Assembly: GCA_963675435.1 (NCBI GenBank)
Contig: OY776216.1
Coordinates: 5,332,001 to 5,396,000 of the forward strand
Reading direction: 5' to 3'
From: Saccharicrinis sp963675435
GTDB lineage: Bacteria > Bacteroidota > Bacteroidia > Bacteroidales > Marinilabiliaceae
DNA: 64,000 nucleotides
Below the pieces are notes generated by a model, which saw only the letters and a list, made by a program, of their open reading frames with translations, made no database searches and was not told where the DNA came from. Positions 62,495 through 64,000 of the stretch are shown in pieces. Position 1 is the stretch's first letter. Every line of letters starts with the position of its first letter. The position numbers and the translations under genes were made by a program.

Positions 62495-63421
62495 ATGCAA
62501 CTAAGTCAAAAACAAATACAGCTTATATATTTCACAATTATTGGACTTTGCTTTACGCCTGTTTTCTCACCGGCTATTGCATTGGCTTGTGGAATTGTTT
62601 TATCCTTAGCCGGAATAAAATATTCAAATATCAATAAGCAAACTTCATTTGTTTTAAAAGCATCAATTGTTCTAATGGGTTTTGGAATGAACCTTACTCA
62701 GGTAATAGCTACTTCAAAGGATGGTTTTTTAGAAACAGCCATATCTGTAATCACTGTAATGACAGCTGGATTTTTGTTAACCAAACTTTTAAAAATAGAT
62801 TCTAAAATTGGCTTATTAATTTCTGCAGGAACTGCTATTTGCGGGGGAAGCGCAATAGCCGCTATTTCAAATGTATTAAATGCTAAAAGCTATCAGGTAT
62901 CTTTTTCTTTGGTAGTAGTTTTTATACTTAACGCCATTGCATTGGTTATCTTTCCGGTAATTGGGCATTATTTTGATATGAGCCAGGTTACTTTTGGACA
63001 TTGGGCAGCCATTGCAATACACGATACCAGTTCTGTTGTTGGCGCCGGAGCCAGTTATGGAAAAGAAGCACTGGAAGTTGCAACAACTGTTAAATTAATC
63101 AGAGCTCTTTGGATAATTCCATTGGCTGTTGTAATTTCATTGACTCAAAAAAACAGTAGTTCAAGAAAAATTAAGATTCCTGTATTTATTGGATTATTTG
63201 TGGTAGCAATTATTGTTGCTCACTTTTTACCAGAATGGAATGCAACATTTACTCACTTAAATTGGTTAGGTAAAAAGGGAATGATTGCTGCATTATTTTT
63301 AATTGGTTCAGATATTTCAATAAAAGAAGCAAAAAAAGCAGGAGTTAAAAGTTTTATTCATGGTGTTTTACTTTGGATGATCATCGGAACCACTTCTTTT
63401 CTAACATTAACAATGTTATAA
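62495..63421 (+). CDS. putative sulfate exporter, YeiH family (UPF0324)
   Basis: A 308-aa membrane protein with about nine to ten hydrophobic helices. The YeiH family segments are KASIVLMGFGMNLTQV, ISAGTAICGGSAIAAIS and AIAIHDTSSVVGAGASYG. The family is annotated as putative sulfate exporter, based mostly on context with LysR regulators. It lies 79 bases after the LysR gene, behind its own promoter, and 2 bases before a TauE/SafE-type gene. This places it in a sulfur-anion handling cluster. Confidence 0.88.
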   Translation: MQLSQKQIQLIYFTIIGLCFTPVFSPAIALACGIVLSLAGIKYSNINKQTSFVLKASIVLMGFGMNLTQVIATSKDGFLETAISVITVMTAGFLLTKLLKIDSKIGLLISAGTAICGGSAIAAISNVLNAKSYQVSFSLVVVFILNAIALVIFPVIGHYFDMSQVTFGHWAAIAIHDTSSVVGAGASYGKEALEVATTVKLIRALWIIPLAVVISLTQKNSSSRKIKIPVFIGLFVVAIIVAHFLPEWNATFTHLNWLGKKGMIAALFLIGSDISIKEAKKAGVKSFIHGVLLWMIIGTTSFLTLTML

Positions 63422-63423
63422 TT

Positions 63424-64000
63424 ATGACACTATTTTGGATAATTTTAATTGTTTCAGTCGCCAGCCTAATTAAAGGCATTTCAGGTTTTGGATTTGCATT
63501 GGTATCATTGCCTCCGCTTTTAATTTGGTATTCACCAGCAGAAATTATCCCGGTGTTAGTCATATGTAACTTTATTTCATCAACCATAATTATCCTTCAA
63601 AAAAAGGATAAAAATTTAGTACCCCCTAAAGTAAAACCTCTGATTGTAACCGGAGCAGTTTTTACTTTATTAGGGGTACTAATTTTAAAAAATGCAAACG
63701 AAGAACATCTGATTCATATCATCAGTATGATATTTATAGCACTTACAGGACTTTCCTTCTTTATTTCAAAGTCTCCTGTAAATTATCCGGGGGTTACGTA
63801 TCCTATTGTAGGTGCGGTTGTTGGTTTACTGACAGGAAGTACATCTGTCAGCGGGCCTCCCTTGGCTATATTTCTTAACTCCGGAAAAATTAACAATCAA
63901 GAGTTCAGGGAAATTTTTTCATGGTTTAACATAACTACATCTATTGTTGCCATTATTGGGTATTTTGTAGCCGATTTAATTACTATGGAATCCCTTAAAC
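63424..64000 (+). CDS. sulfite exporter TauE/SafE family protein, cut by window end
   Basis: The frame opens at ATG 63424 and continues without a stop to the window end (192 codons seen). The protein is very hydrophobic, with the TauE/SafE opening SLIKGISGFGFALVSLPPLLI, FISSTIIILQ and the second repeat PIVGAVVGLLTGSTSVSGPPLAIFL. The family exports or imports sulfite, sulfoacetate and related organosulfur anions. It starts 2 bases after the YeiH gene and so is co-transcribed with it. The 3' end lies outside the window. Confidence 0.9.
   Translation, partial: MTLFWIILIVSVASLIKGISGFGFALVSLPPLLIWYSPAEIIPVLVICNFISSTIIILQKKDKNLVPPKVKPLIVTGAVFTLLGVLILKNANEEHLIHIISMIFIALTGLSFFISKSPVNYPGVTYPIVGAVVGLLTGSTSVSGPPLAIFLNSGKINNQEFREIFSWFNITTSIVAIIGYFVADLITMESLK

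Overview
The window is low-GC DNA from a free-living, probably marine Bacteroidota, most likely the Marinilabiliales/Bacteroidales side. Pointers are Bacteroidota -7 promoter boxes (TAnnTTTG) with few strong Shine-Dalgarno sites, outer-membrane families typical of the phylum (TonB receptor with CarboxypepD_reg domain, DUF3570, DUF4266, DUF6588, DUF3667), dipeptidyl-peptidase IV, a dapB-lepB-lepB-wbqC cluster, and a probable cysteate synthase of the kind that feeds sulfonolipid synthesis. No tRNA, rRNA or convincing CRISPR array was seen.

Layout. 0-9 kb: scattered metabolic genes (B3/B4-domain protein, HAD phosphatase, YjbQ, an LMW-phosphatase-like protein lacking its catalytic Cys, a 2-hydroxyacid dehydrogenase), a TonB receptor and a GH43 glycosidase. 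8.8-16 kb: ornithine aminotransferase behind a Crp/Fnr-type palindrome, an unknown protein behind repeated operator-like motifs, argS, a TonB-C-terminal protein and DPP IV. 16-19.2 kb: a tight four-gene operon, thioredoxin-ApbE-DUF4266-DUF3570, which I consider the best candidate for a poorly described system (envelope flavinylation/redox). 19.6-22.9 kb: thrS-infC-rpmI-rplT, with infC starting at AUA and an RNA structure between rpmI and rplT. 23-29 kb: cysteate synthase, then dapB, two signal peptidases, LapA-like and WbqC. 29-38 kb: Nudix, NlpC/P60, a PgpH-type c-di-AMP phosphodiesterase, and a chemoreceptor with a CheR-tether tail divergent from a periplasmic sugar-binding protein, then an M3 peptidase. 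38.5-43 kb: a tandemly duplicated two-gene module (SPOR-like secreted protein plus DUF6588 barrel). 43-54 kb: nitroreductase, YdcF, M1 aminopeptidase, an intact ISAs1-family insertion sequence with a 10-bp target duplication, a degenerate palindromic repeat region, a chimeric MuiA-family protein and a small membrane-protein operon. 54.4-64 kb: IS630 element, YcxB-like protein, dnaK, a lipase/esterase, a MITE-like element whose left end recurs 55 kb away, DUF3667, and a LysR-YeiH-TauE cluster running off the window end.

Together the genes describe a heterotroph using proteins and plant/algal glycans (DPP IV, M1, M3, GH43, esterase, TonB receptor). It has signal-transduction capacity through an MCP and c-di-AMP turnover. 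It probably also handles sulfite and sulfonates, through cysteate synthase and two candidate sulfur-anion exporters. The mobile DNA lies mainly between 47 and 60.4 kb.
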